Assembly (NCBI RefSeq): GCF_008728855.1
Contig: NZ_CP042906.1
Span: forward strand, 2,232,001 to 2,296,000
Source of the DNA: Hypericibacter terrae
Lineage (GTDB): Bacteria > Pseudomonadota > Alphaproteobacteria > Dongiales > Dongiaceae
Length of the DNA stretch: 64,000 nt
Direction: 5' to 3'
Position 1 is the first letter of the stretch; every line of letters begins with the position of its first letter. The notes beneath the pieces are model-generated. The model saw only the letters and a list, made by a program, of their open reading frames with translations, searched no databases and was not told where the DNA came from. The position numbers and the translations under genes are program-made. Of this stretch, positions 26,055 through 33,566 are shown piece after piece.

Positions 26055-27110
26055 TTAATCTGCCGTTAACGGTGCTTGCAGCCGTGTGCCGCGCACAATG
26101 ATGCCGCCGCGGTCGCCGATGGTTACCGATCCGTAGCGCTGGGCAAAAAGCTCGGGCAGGGGCCGTGCATGTGAGGCGGCAAGCCATAGCCGCAGCAAGT
26201 GCCGGCGTCGCTCGGGCTCCGGCCAATCAACGAAGTCGGTGCGGTCGTGTAGCAGGGTATGGTTATGCACGAGTTGAACGTCGCCGGGCTTGAACTCCAT
26301 GAACAGGTTGAGCGTGGGATCGTCGGCCAGGGCATCGAACAGGTCGAGGGCCTCGATATGGGCCGGCGTAAGTCTTGGGGCATCCGGAAACCGCTGCGCC
26401 GAATTGATGTATTGGCGCTGATAGATCGCGGTCAGGAATCCCTGATGCCAGTTGAAGACGGGAATCTCGAAATAGGGCTTCTGGCCCTCCGGCACCTCGC
26501 CGCGTCGGTCGGTGGCGATCGGCTCGAACAGAAGCTTCAGGAGATCGGGTCGGCGGCGGCGCATCTCGTTGAAGATCGTGGTCGAACTCACGAGGGCAGA
26601 CAGTCCGCCGGAGCGCGCGGTCTTGAGGCAGAGAAGACCCACGACGTCGCAGGAGTCCGTATGGAAGGTCTGCCGCGCATTGGTCTGGTAGATACGGACA
26701 TTGGGATCCTGAACGTCGAGGCCCAGATCCTGCACATGGCCCAGCACATGACCCTTGCCATTCTGGGAGCGGGCGCTGCCGAGATGCGCACCGATCCCGA
26801 AATAGGCCGTTGCCGCCTCGCGGACGCTCCAGCGCTCGACCGGCAGCCCGCGGATCAACAGAAAGCCGCGGCCGTTGAGCACCTCGTCCCTGACACGCGC
26901 TTTGAGCTTCGGGGCCAGCGTTGGAAGGGGAAAATCGCGCGCTGCAATGACCGCAATGTCGGCTTCGCGTGCCGTCAACGCCTTGGTCGCGGATTCGATC
27001 TCGGTGATATCGGTGGCCGCGAGCCGCATCTGCCACTCGTCGCCTCCGGCGAGGGTGGGGCCATACCAGGCGGCGGCGCCGGTCTGCTCGGGCGGCAACG
27101 CGAATGACAA
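26055..27110 (-). CDS. TauD/TfdA-family Fe(II)/2-oxoglutarate dioxygenase
   Basis: The 351-residue protein has the facial triad His150, Asp152 (QTFHTD) and His288 (LLHDRTDF), followed by the 2-oxoglutarate-binding arginine region RRRHLLRLW. The segment NGRGFLLIRGLPVERWS is typical for the family. It is not a clear TauD (taurine) orthologue; members of this subgroup hydroxylate amino acids or tethered substrates. Only 33 bp separate it from the adenylation enzyme upstream, so the two form an operon and the adenylated product may be its substrate or derive from it (inference). Confidence 0.88.
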   Translation of the reverse strand: MSFALPPEQTGAAAWYGPTLAGGDEWQMRLAATDITEIESATKALTAREADIAVIAARDFPLPTLAPKLKARVRDEVLNGRGFLLIRGLPVERWSVREAATAYFGIGAHLGSARSQNGKGHVLGHVQDLGLDVQDPNVRIYQTNARQTFHTDSCDVVGLLCLKTARSGGLSALVSSTTIFNEMRRRRPDLLKLLFEPIATDRRGEVPEGQKPYFEIPVFNWHQGFLTAIYQRQYINSAQRFPDAPRLTPAHIEALDLFDALADDPTLNLFMEFKPGDVQLVHNHTLLHDRTDFVDWPEPERRRHLLRLWLAASHARPLPELFAQRYGSVTIGDRGGIIVRGTRLQAPLTAD

Positions 27111-27143
27111 GGGCTCTGGCTTCCAGCGTTGGGTTCCGAACGA

Positions 27144-28664
27144 TCATCCCGCTTCGCGGAGCTTCGCTTGCAGGGTCATCCGGTCGACTTTGCCCGAGGG
27201 CAGCAGCGGGAACTGTTCGAACGTCAGTAAGCGGGAGGGGCGCGCAAAGGCCGGAAGGCGCTTGGCGCAGGCAAGGCGCACGGCCGTCTTGATCGTCTCG
27301 CTGGGCTCCGCCAGCAGGGCGGCATGGACTTCGGCGTTGCCATCTGCCTTTGCCACGAGCGCGGCGACGGCATCGCGAACACCGGGTTGGCTCCGCAACA
27401 CGGCCTCGATTTCGCCCAAGTCGAATCGATGACCGCGGATCTTGATCATCTGATCCTGGCGGCCAACGAGATGCAGCAGCCCGGCAGCATCCCTATAAGC
27501 AAAATCGCCCGAACGCCAGGAATGAGGACGCCCGGAGAGGCGTCGCCTGGCGGTCAACTCCGGATCCTTCCAATAGCCGAGCATGACCGGCGCTCCTTCG
27601 ACACAGAGCTCGCCGACCGCCCCATTTTCCACTTCCCTATCCGCGTCATCGCGCAGGGAGATGGCATATTCCGGCCTGTCGGGCCCGATCGGCAGTGAAA
27701 CCAGGTCGTCGGGCAGATTCTGCGGAATCTCGAAGGAAGTAATGCGATAGACCTCGGTCGCTCCATAGTTGAACTTGAATCGACAGGTGGGCAGCGCAGC
27801 CATGAGCTGACGCAGCAAAGGAATGGGGAAGGACTCGCCAAAGACACCCAGCATCCTCAGCGAACGCAGATCACGGGATCCCAGTTCGCCGCTCTCGAGC
27901 AAGAGGCGAAGTGCTGTGATCGTGGATCGCCATACCGTCACGCGCTCTCGCTCGACGGCACCCGCGACACCCGCCGGGATCATGGCTTCGCGATCGGAGA
28001 GCAGGAAAATCTGCGCGCCTGCCGCGAAGGGAAAGAACATATCGTAGGCGGCGTAGTGCAGATTGGTGTGGCTCAGCATCCGATCCCGATCGTCGAGGAC
28101 GTCGGATTTGACGACGAGCTCCACGCCGGCCGCGATATTGCCCTGAGACAGCATTACGCCCTTCGGTTCCCCGGTCGAACCGGACGTAAAGTAGATGGCC
28201 GCGAGGCTTTCGGGGCTGAGGGGCAAGGGCTCCGCGTCGGGGGGCATTCCTGAGAGGAGCGTCGCAAGCCCCTGGCCGGCTTCGGCTGCGGTCAGGCGAC
28301 AGACGGGGAAACCGGGCCATCCGCCTTCCGCCGCGAGTTGATCCGCCATTTGCGGCGTCGTCATCAGCAGTTTGGGCTCGGTCGATCTGAGAATGGAATT
28401 GAGGCGTGCGGCAGGGCCCTGAAATTGGAGGGGCACATAAGCCGCGCCGGCCGCGAGAATTCCCAGAATGACTTGGATGGCCTCCAGGCTCTTGGGCAGG
28501 CAGAAGGCGATGCGGTCGCCCGGCAAGACGCCGTGGCGCTCGCGCAAGAATCGGCTGCATCGCAGCATGCCTTCGCGCATCTCCGCGTAAGTGAGATGAC
28601 CCAGGCCGGAGGCCATGGCCCGTCGAGCGGCCCAGGCCGTCGGAAATTCAAGGAGTGGCTTCAC
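27144..28664 (-). CDS. Stand-alone AMP-forming adenylation enzyme (amino-acid/acyl ligase)
   Basis: The 506-residue ANL-superfamily enzyme contains the P-loop-like motif YFTSGSTGEPKG (158-169), NYGATEVYR in the substrate pocket region, the hinge GRQDQMIKIRGHRFDLGEIE and the catalytic lysine in LPSGKVDR near the C-terminus. The last features resemble NRPS A domains and DltA more than fatty acyl-CoA synthetases. No carrier protein, condensation or thioesterase domain is fused or found nearby. It leads an operon with the TauD-type oxygenase. The substrate is unknown. Confidence 0.85.
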   Translation of the reverse strand: MKPLLEFPTAWAARRAMASGLGHLTYAEMREGMLRCSRFLRERHGVLPGDRIAFCLPKSLEAIQVILGILAAGAAYVPLQFQGPAARLNSILRSTEPKLLMTTPQMADQLAAEGGWPGFPVCRLTAAEAGQGLATLLSGMPPDAEPLPLSPESLAAIYFTSGSTGEPKGVMLSQGNIAAGVELVVKSDVLDDRDRMLSHTNLHYAAYDMFFPFAAGAQIFLLSDREAMIPAGVAGAVERERVTVWRSTITALRLLLESGELGSRDLRSLRMLGVFGESFPIPLLRQLMAALPTCRFKFNYGATEVYRITSFEIPQNLPDDLVSLPIGPDRPEYAISLRDDADREVENGAVGELCVEGAPVMLGYWKDPELTARRRLSGRPHSWRSGDFAYRDAAGLLHLVGRQDQMIKIRGHRFDLGEIEAVLRSQPGVRDAVAALVAKADGNAEVHAALLAEPSETIKTAVRLACAKRLPAFARPSRLLTFEQFPLLPSGKVDRMTLQAKLREAG

Positions 28665-28778
28665 GCAACGGCCCCCTGCGATACCCGGTCAGAAGCCATG
28701 AATGAGCATTTCAGGCCTCGGCAAAGCTCGATGTGAACGCTGCCTGCTGCTCTCTGCCGGGCGCCGGCTCTCCGGCGA

Positions 28779-29213
28779 TTATTGCGCGCGCCCGCGCTTG
28801 GCGTCCAGCCGGGGCAGCTCGATTGCGGGGCAATGATCCATGATGACCGTGAGGCCGGCCTTCCCGCCTCGCGCCGCCGCCGCGTCGTCCCGCACACCGA
28901 GCTGTATCCAGACGGTCTTGGCGCCGATGGCGATGGCCTGGTCCACGACCGCGCCGGCCTCCTCGGAGCGGCGGAAGACATCGACCATGTCGATCTTCTC
29001 CGGGATGTCGGCCAGCTTCGCATAGACCGTCTCGCCGTTGATCTTGCCGCCGGCCTGGCCGGGATTGACCGGGATGCAGCGATAGCCCCGCGATTGCAGG
29101 AAACGCATCACCCCATGGCTCGGCCGTTCGGGCTTGGGGCTTGCCCCCACCACGGCGATGGTCTTGGTCTCGGCGAAGATCCTCTCGAACAGCGCGTCGG
29201 GATAATCCGGCAT
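28779..29213 (-). CDS. CoA-binding protein (YccU-like)
   Basis: A 144-residue Rossmann-like CoA_binding protein: TIAVVGASPKPERPSHGV at 18-35, YRCIPVNPG, and KTVWIQLGV are the standard motifs. Proteins of this kind resemble the nucleotide-binding domain of succinyl-CoA synthetase but lack the rest. Cellular role not established. The next gene on its strand is the enoyl-CoA hydratase 57 bp upstream. Confidence 0.88.
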   Translation of the reverse strand: MPDYPDALFERIFAETKTIAVVGASPKPERPSHGVMRFLQSRGYRCIPVNPGQAGGKINGETVYAKLADIPEKIDMVDVFRRSEEAGAVVDQAIAIGAKTVWIQLGVRDDAAAARGGKAGLTVIMDHCPAIELPRLDAKRGRAQ

Positions 29214-29270
29214 GGGACTCTCTGAGGGTTTCGGGCAGTCAGGGATATGTGATGCCGCCGGTGTCTTTCA

Positions 29271-30053
29271 TCAACCGCGCCATTCGGGTTTGCGCTTTCC
29301 CAGGAACGCATCGATACCCTCATCCGCGTCCGCTTCCAGCAGGTTGCGGACCATGACGCCGGACGCGTGGCGGTAGGCTTCTTCGAGGCCAAGCTCGGCC
29401 TGGCGGTAGAAGGCTTCCTTGCCCATGGCGATGACCGCCGAGGATTTCGTGGCGATCTGCCGCGCCAGCGCCATTACCTCCGGCGCGAGGGACGATGGCG
29501 GCACGACGCGATTGATCAATCCGATCCGGCGCGCTTCCTCGGCGTCGATCGGCTCGCCCGTCAGCAGCATCTCCATCGCAGGCTTGCGCCCGACCGCGCG
29601 GCTGAGGGCCACCGCCGGTGTCGAGCAGAAGAGGCCGATATCGACGCCGGGGGTGGCGAAGCGGGCGCCGCTCTCGGCCACCGCCAGATCGCAGCCTGCA
29701 ACCAGCTGACAGCCGGCGGCCGTCGCCACGCCATGGACCTGCGCGATCACCGGCCTGGGGCAGCGCCGGATGGCCAGCATCAGGGCGGTACAGCGGTCGA
29801 AGACTTGTTCATAGCGATGCCGGTCGGGCGCGGCGCGAAACTCCCGCAGATCATGGCCGGAACAGAAGGCCGGCCCGTTGCCCGCGATCACGACGACCCG
29901 GACCGCCGGATCCAGCCGGGCGAAAGCTTCGAGCAACTCGCCCATCAGCGAGAAGGAGAGCGCATTGCGCGCGGCGGGACGGTTGAGCGTCAGGATGGCG
30001 ATGCCGTCTTCGACCCGTGATAGGAGCTCGGGTTCGTTGGCGAGGTTGCTCAT
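29271..30053 (-). CDS. Enoyl-CoA hydratase/isomerase family protein
   Basis: This 260-residue crotonase-fold protein has the oxyanion segment GNGPAFCSGHDLREF and the second oxyanion region HGVATAAGCQLVAGCDLA. Catalytic-glutamate positions of true hydratases are not clearly conserved, so isomerase or other crotonase chemistry is possible. It resembles the ECHDC3 subgroup. ATG at 30053 is chosen; a 48-codon upstream extension overlaps the neighbouring gene. It follows the alpha/beta-hydrolase gene by 29 bp. Confidence 0.85.
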   Translation of the reverse strand: MSNLANEPELLSRVEDGIAILTLNRPAARNALSFSLMGELLEAFARLDPAVRVVVIAGNGPAFCSGHDLREFRAAPDRHRYEQVFDRCTALMLAIRRCPRPVIAQVHGVATAAGCQLVAGCDLAVAESGARFATPGVDIGLFCSTPAVALSRAVGRKPAMEMLLTGEPIDAEEARRIGLINRVVPPSSLAPEVMALARQIATKSSAVIAMGKEAFYRQAELGLEEAYRHASGVMVRNLLEADADEGIDAFLGKRKPEWRG

Positions 30054-30082
30054 GAGCGCTTTCTTCTGGAGTGGTGTGCCGG

Positions 30083-30934
30083 TCAGAGGCCCATCTGCTT
30101 GAGCATCGCCTTGGCCAGGACGCTTTGCGGCCAGCTCAGGCTTTGCGTGATCGAGAAATGATGCGTCTCGGGCAGCTTGATGAATTCGGTCGCGCACCCG
30201 TGCCGGCGCAGAAACGCCTCATAGGCCTCCGACTGCTTGATCCATTCCGGCGTCTCCTTGGCCCCGACCGCGACCAGGACCGGGCAATGCGCGCGCAGAG
30301 GGAGGCTCAGCGGGCTGTTGCGCGCCACCATCTCGGGCTTGAGCCGGATCTCGGCATTGGCCTGGATGCGCAGCACCGGATCGATCTGGTAGATCCCCGT
30401 GATGCAGGCCGCTCCCTTGATGACGTCCGGCGGCACCGGGCTTCGCGTCCAGTCCTCGGCCAGCATCATCGCGACCAGATGCGCGCCCGCCGAACTGCCC
30501 GAGAGAAAGATCCTGTCGGCATTGCCGCCGAGCAGTCCGGCATGGCGATAGATCCAGATCACCGCGTTGCGGGTCTGCTGCACGACGGTGTCGAGCGTGA
30601 CCTTGGGACAGAGATCGTAATTGAGGACGACAGTCGTGGCGCCGCCCGCCACCAGCGGCTCGGCGACATAGCTGAAATCCTTTTTGTCGAGCGCCCGCCA
30701 ATAGCCGCCATGGATATAGACATGGATCGGCGCGCCGGGATTGCCGGCCGGGAAGACATCGAGACGTTCGCCGGGGCTCTCGCCATAGGCGATGTCGGCG
30801 GTGTGGCGAATCTTGCCTCTCGTCTCGGCCGACAGCTTCGCGTCGCGGGCCAGCCATTCTTCGCAATCGGGAACGGCGATACGCGGGCTGAACTGCGCGT
30901 TGATGGTGGCGTCGTCGAGATGGTCGTAGGCCAT
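30083..30934 (-). CDS. Alpha/beta hydrolase, kynurenine-formamidase-like
   Basis: A 283-residue protein with HGGYW at 75-79 (oxyanion HGG), the nucleophile Ser147 in GSSAG, and a C-terminal THHFS carrying the catalytic histidine. The HGGYWRALDKKDF stretch is shared with the esterase/kynurenine formamidase group. It has no signal peptide. The start at 30934 is based on family length; the upstream frame crosses a decayed gene remnant. Confidence 0.83.
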   Translation of the reverse strand: MAYDHLDDATINAQFSPRIAVPDCEEWLARDAKLSAETRGKIRHTADIAYGESPGERLDVFPAGNPGAPIHVYIHGGYWRALDKKDFSYVAEPLVAGGATTVVLNYDLCPKVTLDTVVQQTRNAVIWIYRHAGLLGGNADRIFLSGSSAGAHLVAMMLAEDWTRSPVPPDVIKGAACITGIYQIDPVLRIQANAEIRLKPEMVARNSPLSLPLRAHCPVLVAVGAKETPEWIKQSEAYEAFLRRHGCATEFIKLPETHHFSITQSLSWPQSVLAKAMLKQMGL

Positions 30935-31005
30935 GGAAAGGTCGCCCGAAGTTGGAATGCTGCGCGATCTTGGCCGATGGCGGGCGAGGGGTCCAGGGGC
31001 TGCGC

Positions 31006-31221
31006 CTATTGCGGGCACAGGAAGGTCACGATGAACCGGGCGCCAAAGCCCTCGGGTCCACCCTGGGGCGCATCGGCATAGTAGCAGACGCCACCCCCGA
31101 TAATGACGCGCTGGCTGCCGATCTTCAGCACTTGAGTAACCTGTAAATTGAGCGGCACCGTCCAGTCCTCGGATTTCCAGTTGTATGTCGTTTCCGTGTT
31201 CAGGGAGAAGGTCGTCGCCTG
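31006..31221 (-). pseudogene. C-terminal remnant of an outer-membrane beta-barrel protein
   Basis: Read on the minus strand, this stretch encodes about 70 residues with a clear alternating barrel pattern (TTFSLNTETTYNWKSEDW, then VPLNLQVTQVLKIGSQ and GGGVCYYADAPQGGPEGFG), ending FIVTFLCPQ and a stop. It resembles the end of the porin-like transporters annotated as MetA-pathway/phenol-degradation outer-membrane proteins. The frame is closed by a stop not far upstream and no start or N-terminal part exists, so it is a decayed fragment. A cysteine and CPQ replace the usual aromatic C-terminus. Confidence 0.6.
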
Positions 31222-31292
31222 GCGCCTCGGGATAAGAGGCGGGGCCTGCAGATGGTGTAGCCTCGGGGTTTCTCACTTCCGGGAGGTCCGCC

Positions 31293-32324
31293 GTGAGCGA
31301 TAAACAGAGCCCTTCAGAACTGAGCCGCCGCCAAGCCTTGACGCTGCCGCTCGCCGCGGCCGCCGTCGGCCTCCTGGCACCGTCCCTCGCCAAGGCCGCG
31401 GCCGACGATCCGCTGCCGTCCTGGAATGACAGCCGCTCCAAGACGGCGATCCTGGATTTCGTGGGCCGCGTCACCAAGGAGGGCGGGTCCGATTTCGTGC
31501 CGGTCGAGGATCGCATCGCCGTGTTCGACAATGACGGCACGCTCTGGTCGGAGCAGCCCGCTTATTTCCAGTTCTTCTTCGCGCTGGCCCGGGTCAAGCA
31601 GCTCTATCCGGAGCATCCGGAATGGGAGAATCAGCAGCCTTTCGCCGCGGCGATCTCGGGCGACATGAAAACCCTGGCCGAGAGCGGCGAGAAGGGGATG
31701 GCCACCATTGTCATGGCGACCCATGCCGGCATGACGACGGCGGAGTTCGCGCAGCTCGTGGTCGACTGGGCCACGACGGCGAAACATCCGCGCTTCAACC
31801 GGCTCTTTATCGACCTGGTCTATCAGCCGATGCTGGACACCCTGGCGCTGCTGCGGCAGAACGGCTTCAAGACCTACATCGTCTCCGGCGGTGGCATCGA
31901 GTTCATGCGGCCCTGGACCGAGAAGGTCTACGGCATTCCGCCCGAGCAGGTGGTCGGCAGCTCCATCGTGACCAAATTCGAGATGAAGGATGGCAAGCCG
32001 GTTCTGATGCGCCTGCCGAAGATCGACTTTATCGATGACGGTCCGGGCAAGCCGGTCGGGATCAATCAGTTCATCGGTCGACGGCCGATCTTCGCGGCGG
32101 GCAATTCGGACGGCGATCTCGAGATGCTGCAATGGGTCACGGGTGGGCAGGGGCCGCGCTTCGGCATGCTGGTCCATCACACCGACGAAAAGCGGGAATG
32201 GGCCTATGACCGGCAATCCAAGGTCGGGAGGCTCGACAAGGCGCTCGACGCCGCGGTCGCGGCCAAATGGACCGTGGTCGACATGAAGTGGGACTGGGCC
32301 AAGATCTATCCGTTCGGCGGATGA
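31293..32324 (+). CDS. Secreted HAD-family phosphatase
   Basis: The 343-residue protein begins with a Tat-like signal (SRRQALTL followed by an alanine/leucine-rich core ending AKA). The HAD motifs are FDNDGT (nucleophile Asp79, acid Asp81), VSGGG and GNSDGD, the last being the metal-binding motif IV. It is probably a periplasmic acid phosphatase or phosphoserine-phosphatase-like enzyme. GTG at 31293 follows GGGAGGT. The gene is divergent from the decayed barrel remnant and the hydrolase. Confidence 0.85.
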   Translation: MSDKQSPSELSRRQALTLPLAAAAVGLLAPSLAKAAADDPLPSWNDSRSKTAILDFVGRVTKEGGSDFVPVEDRIAVFDNDGTLWSEQPAYFQFFFALARVKQLYPEHPEWENQQPFAAAISGDMKTLAESGEKGMATIVMATHAGMTTAEFAQLVVDWATTAKHPRFNRLFIDLVYQPMLDTLALLRQNGFKTYIVSGGGIEFMRPWTEKVYGIPPEQVVGSSIVTKFEMKDGKPVLMRLPKIDFIDDGPGKPVGINQFIGRRPIFAAGNSDGDLEMLQWVTGGQGPRFGMLVHHTDEKREWAYDRQSKVGRLDKALDAAVAAKWTVVDMKWDWAKIYPFGG

Positions 32325-32368
32325 GGAATCCAGGGCCGGACTTGTCGCCGCCGCGCCAGAGAGCGGCA

Positions 32369-33415
32369 CTACTGTGCCGCGGCCTCGACGGTGCTCATCA
32401 GCGCGCGGACCCGCTGGGCATCGGGGACCTGGGGCACGTTCAGGCTGCCGTCGATGATCTTGGCGCGGACGGCCATCACCTCGGTCCATACGGATTCCGG
32501 AATGTGGGGCGTCTTCAGCAGCCGGACGGAGTCGTCCGCCAGGCTGAGCCTGAAGCCTCTGGTGCCGAATTTGTCGGCGCGCAGATCCTCGACCATCGCG
32601 CCATAGATCGGCGCCAGGTCCCACACCACCGATGTCAGCAAATGCCCTCTGTCGATGCTGCTCTTGTCGCCAATGACATCGATGAACCAGACCTCGCCGC
32701 CGTCGCGGGCCTTACCGGTCTCGACCGCCTCGATCATGCCGAAGGTCGATCCGTCCCCCTGACCGAACACAATGTCGGCGCCGGCGGCGATCACCAGGTC
32801 GGTCACGCGGCGACCGCCCGCCGCATCCGAGAAGGCGGCCGGGCCGATGACCGCATAGACGACCTTGATATCCGGCTTGGTTGCCTTGGCACCCATGACG
32901 AAGCCGGCCGACTGGGTGTTCCAGGGCACCGGCTCGCCCGAAACCACGATCCCCAACGTGCCCGTGCGCGTCATCCTGGCCGCGAGGACGCCCGCGAGAT
33001 AGGCGCCTTCGTAGCCGTCCACCATGCAATCCGCGATCAGGCCGGGCTTCGCCGCGTCCGGCTTGCCCGCGATCGCGATCGGCACCTTCAATTCCTGCGC
33101 GACTTCGATCCCGCTTTCGGAATATCCGTTGGCATGGAGGATCAGCAGGTCGACGCCATCGCCGGCAAGCTCGCGAAGCGTGGGGCGGATATCGCCATAG
33201 CCGAGGCCTTCCACCGGGATGAATTTGAGATCGTATTTCTTCGCGACCGCCCGGCCGGCTTCGATGCCTTGCTGATTCCAGCCGAAATCCGTGCCTTGCT
33301 CGGGAACGAGCACGGCGATGCTCTTGACCTCGGCGGCCGGCGCTTGCGCGCCTACCGAGGCGAGAAGAATCAACGCCATTCCGGCCAACGCCAGCTTCGA
33401 TCCGACCTTCTTCAT
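32369..33415 (-). CDS. BMP-family ABC-transporter substrate-binding protein
   Basis: A 348-residue periplasmic protein with a signal peptide (KLALAGMALILLASVGAQA) and the BMP/PnrA-type fold (SIAVLVPEQGTDFGWNQQG). Motifs typical of purine-nucleoside binders are seen (DGYEGAYLAGVLAA; VVWDLAPIYG). The cleavage region has no lipobox cysteine, unlike many PnrA lipoproteins. No permease or ATPase genes are adjacent, so it is a second orphan binding protein in the window. Confidence 0.85.
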   Translation of the reverse strand: MKKVGSKLALAGMALILLASVGAQAPAAEVKSIAVLVPEQGTDFGWNQQGIEAGRAVAKKYDLKFIPVEGLGYGDIRPTLRELAGDGVDLLILHANGYSESGIEVAQELKVPIAIAGKPDAAKPGLIADCMVDGYEGAYLAGVLAARMTRTGTLGIVVSGEPVPWNTQSAGFVMGAKATKPDIKVVYAVIGPAAFSDAAGGRRVTDLVIAAGADIVFGQGDGSTFGMIEAVETGKARDGGEVWFIDVIGDKSSIDRGHLLTSVVWDLAPIYGAMVEDLRADKFGTRGFRLSLADDSVRLLKTPHIPESVWTEVMAVRAKIIDGSLNVPQVPDAQRVRALMSTVEAAAQ

Positions 33416-33566
33416 TGCCGCCTCCGGAAGTGGGGCCGCTGCGCCCTTCGGAAGATGCCGCGGTCGCAGCGCGTGGCATGCGAAGCATATCGGGTTACGT
33501 GCCGAAATTACAGATCGGCCAGCGCGTCACGCATCAAGATCGGGCAGGCCACGACGGCGTGCTGTC

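Noticed and set aside
30952-31146. Short plus-strand frame between the hydrolase and HAD genes
   Set aside because: It lies opposite the decayed barrel remnant, whose minus-strand translation has a far clearer protein signal.
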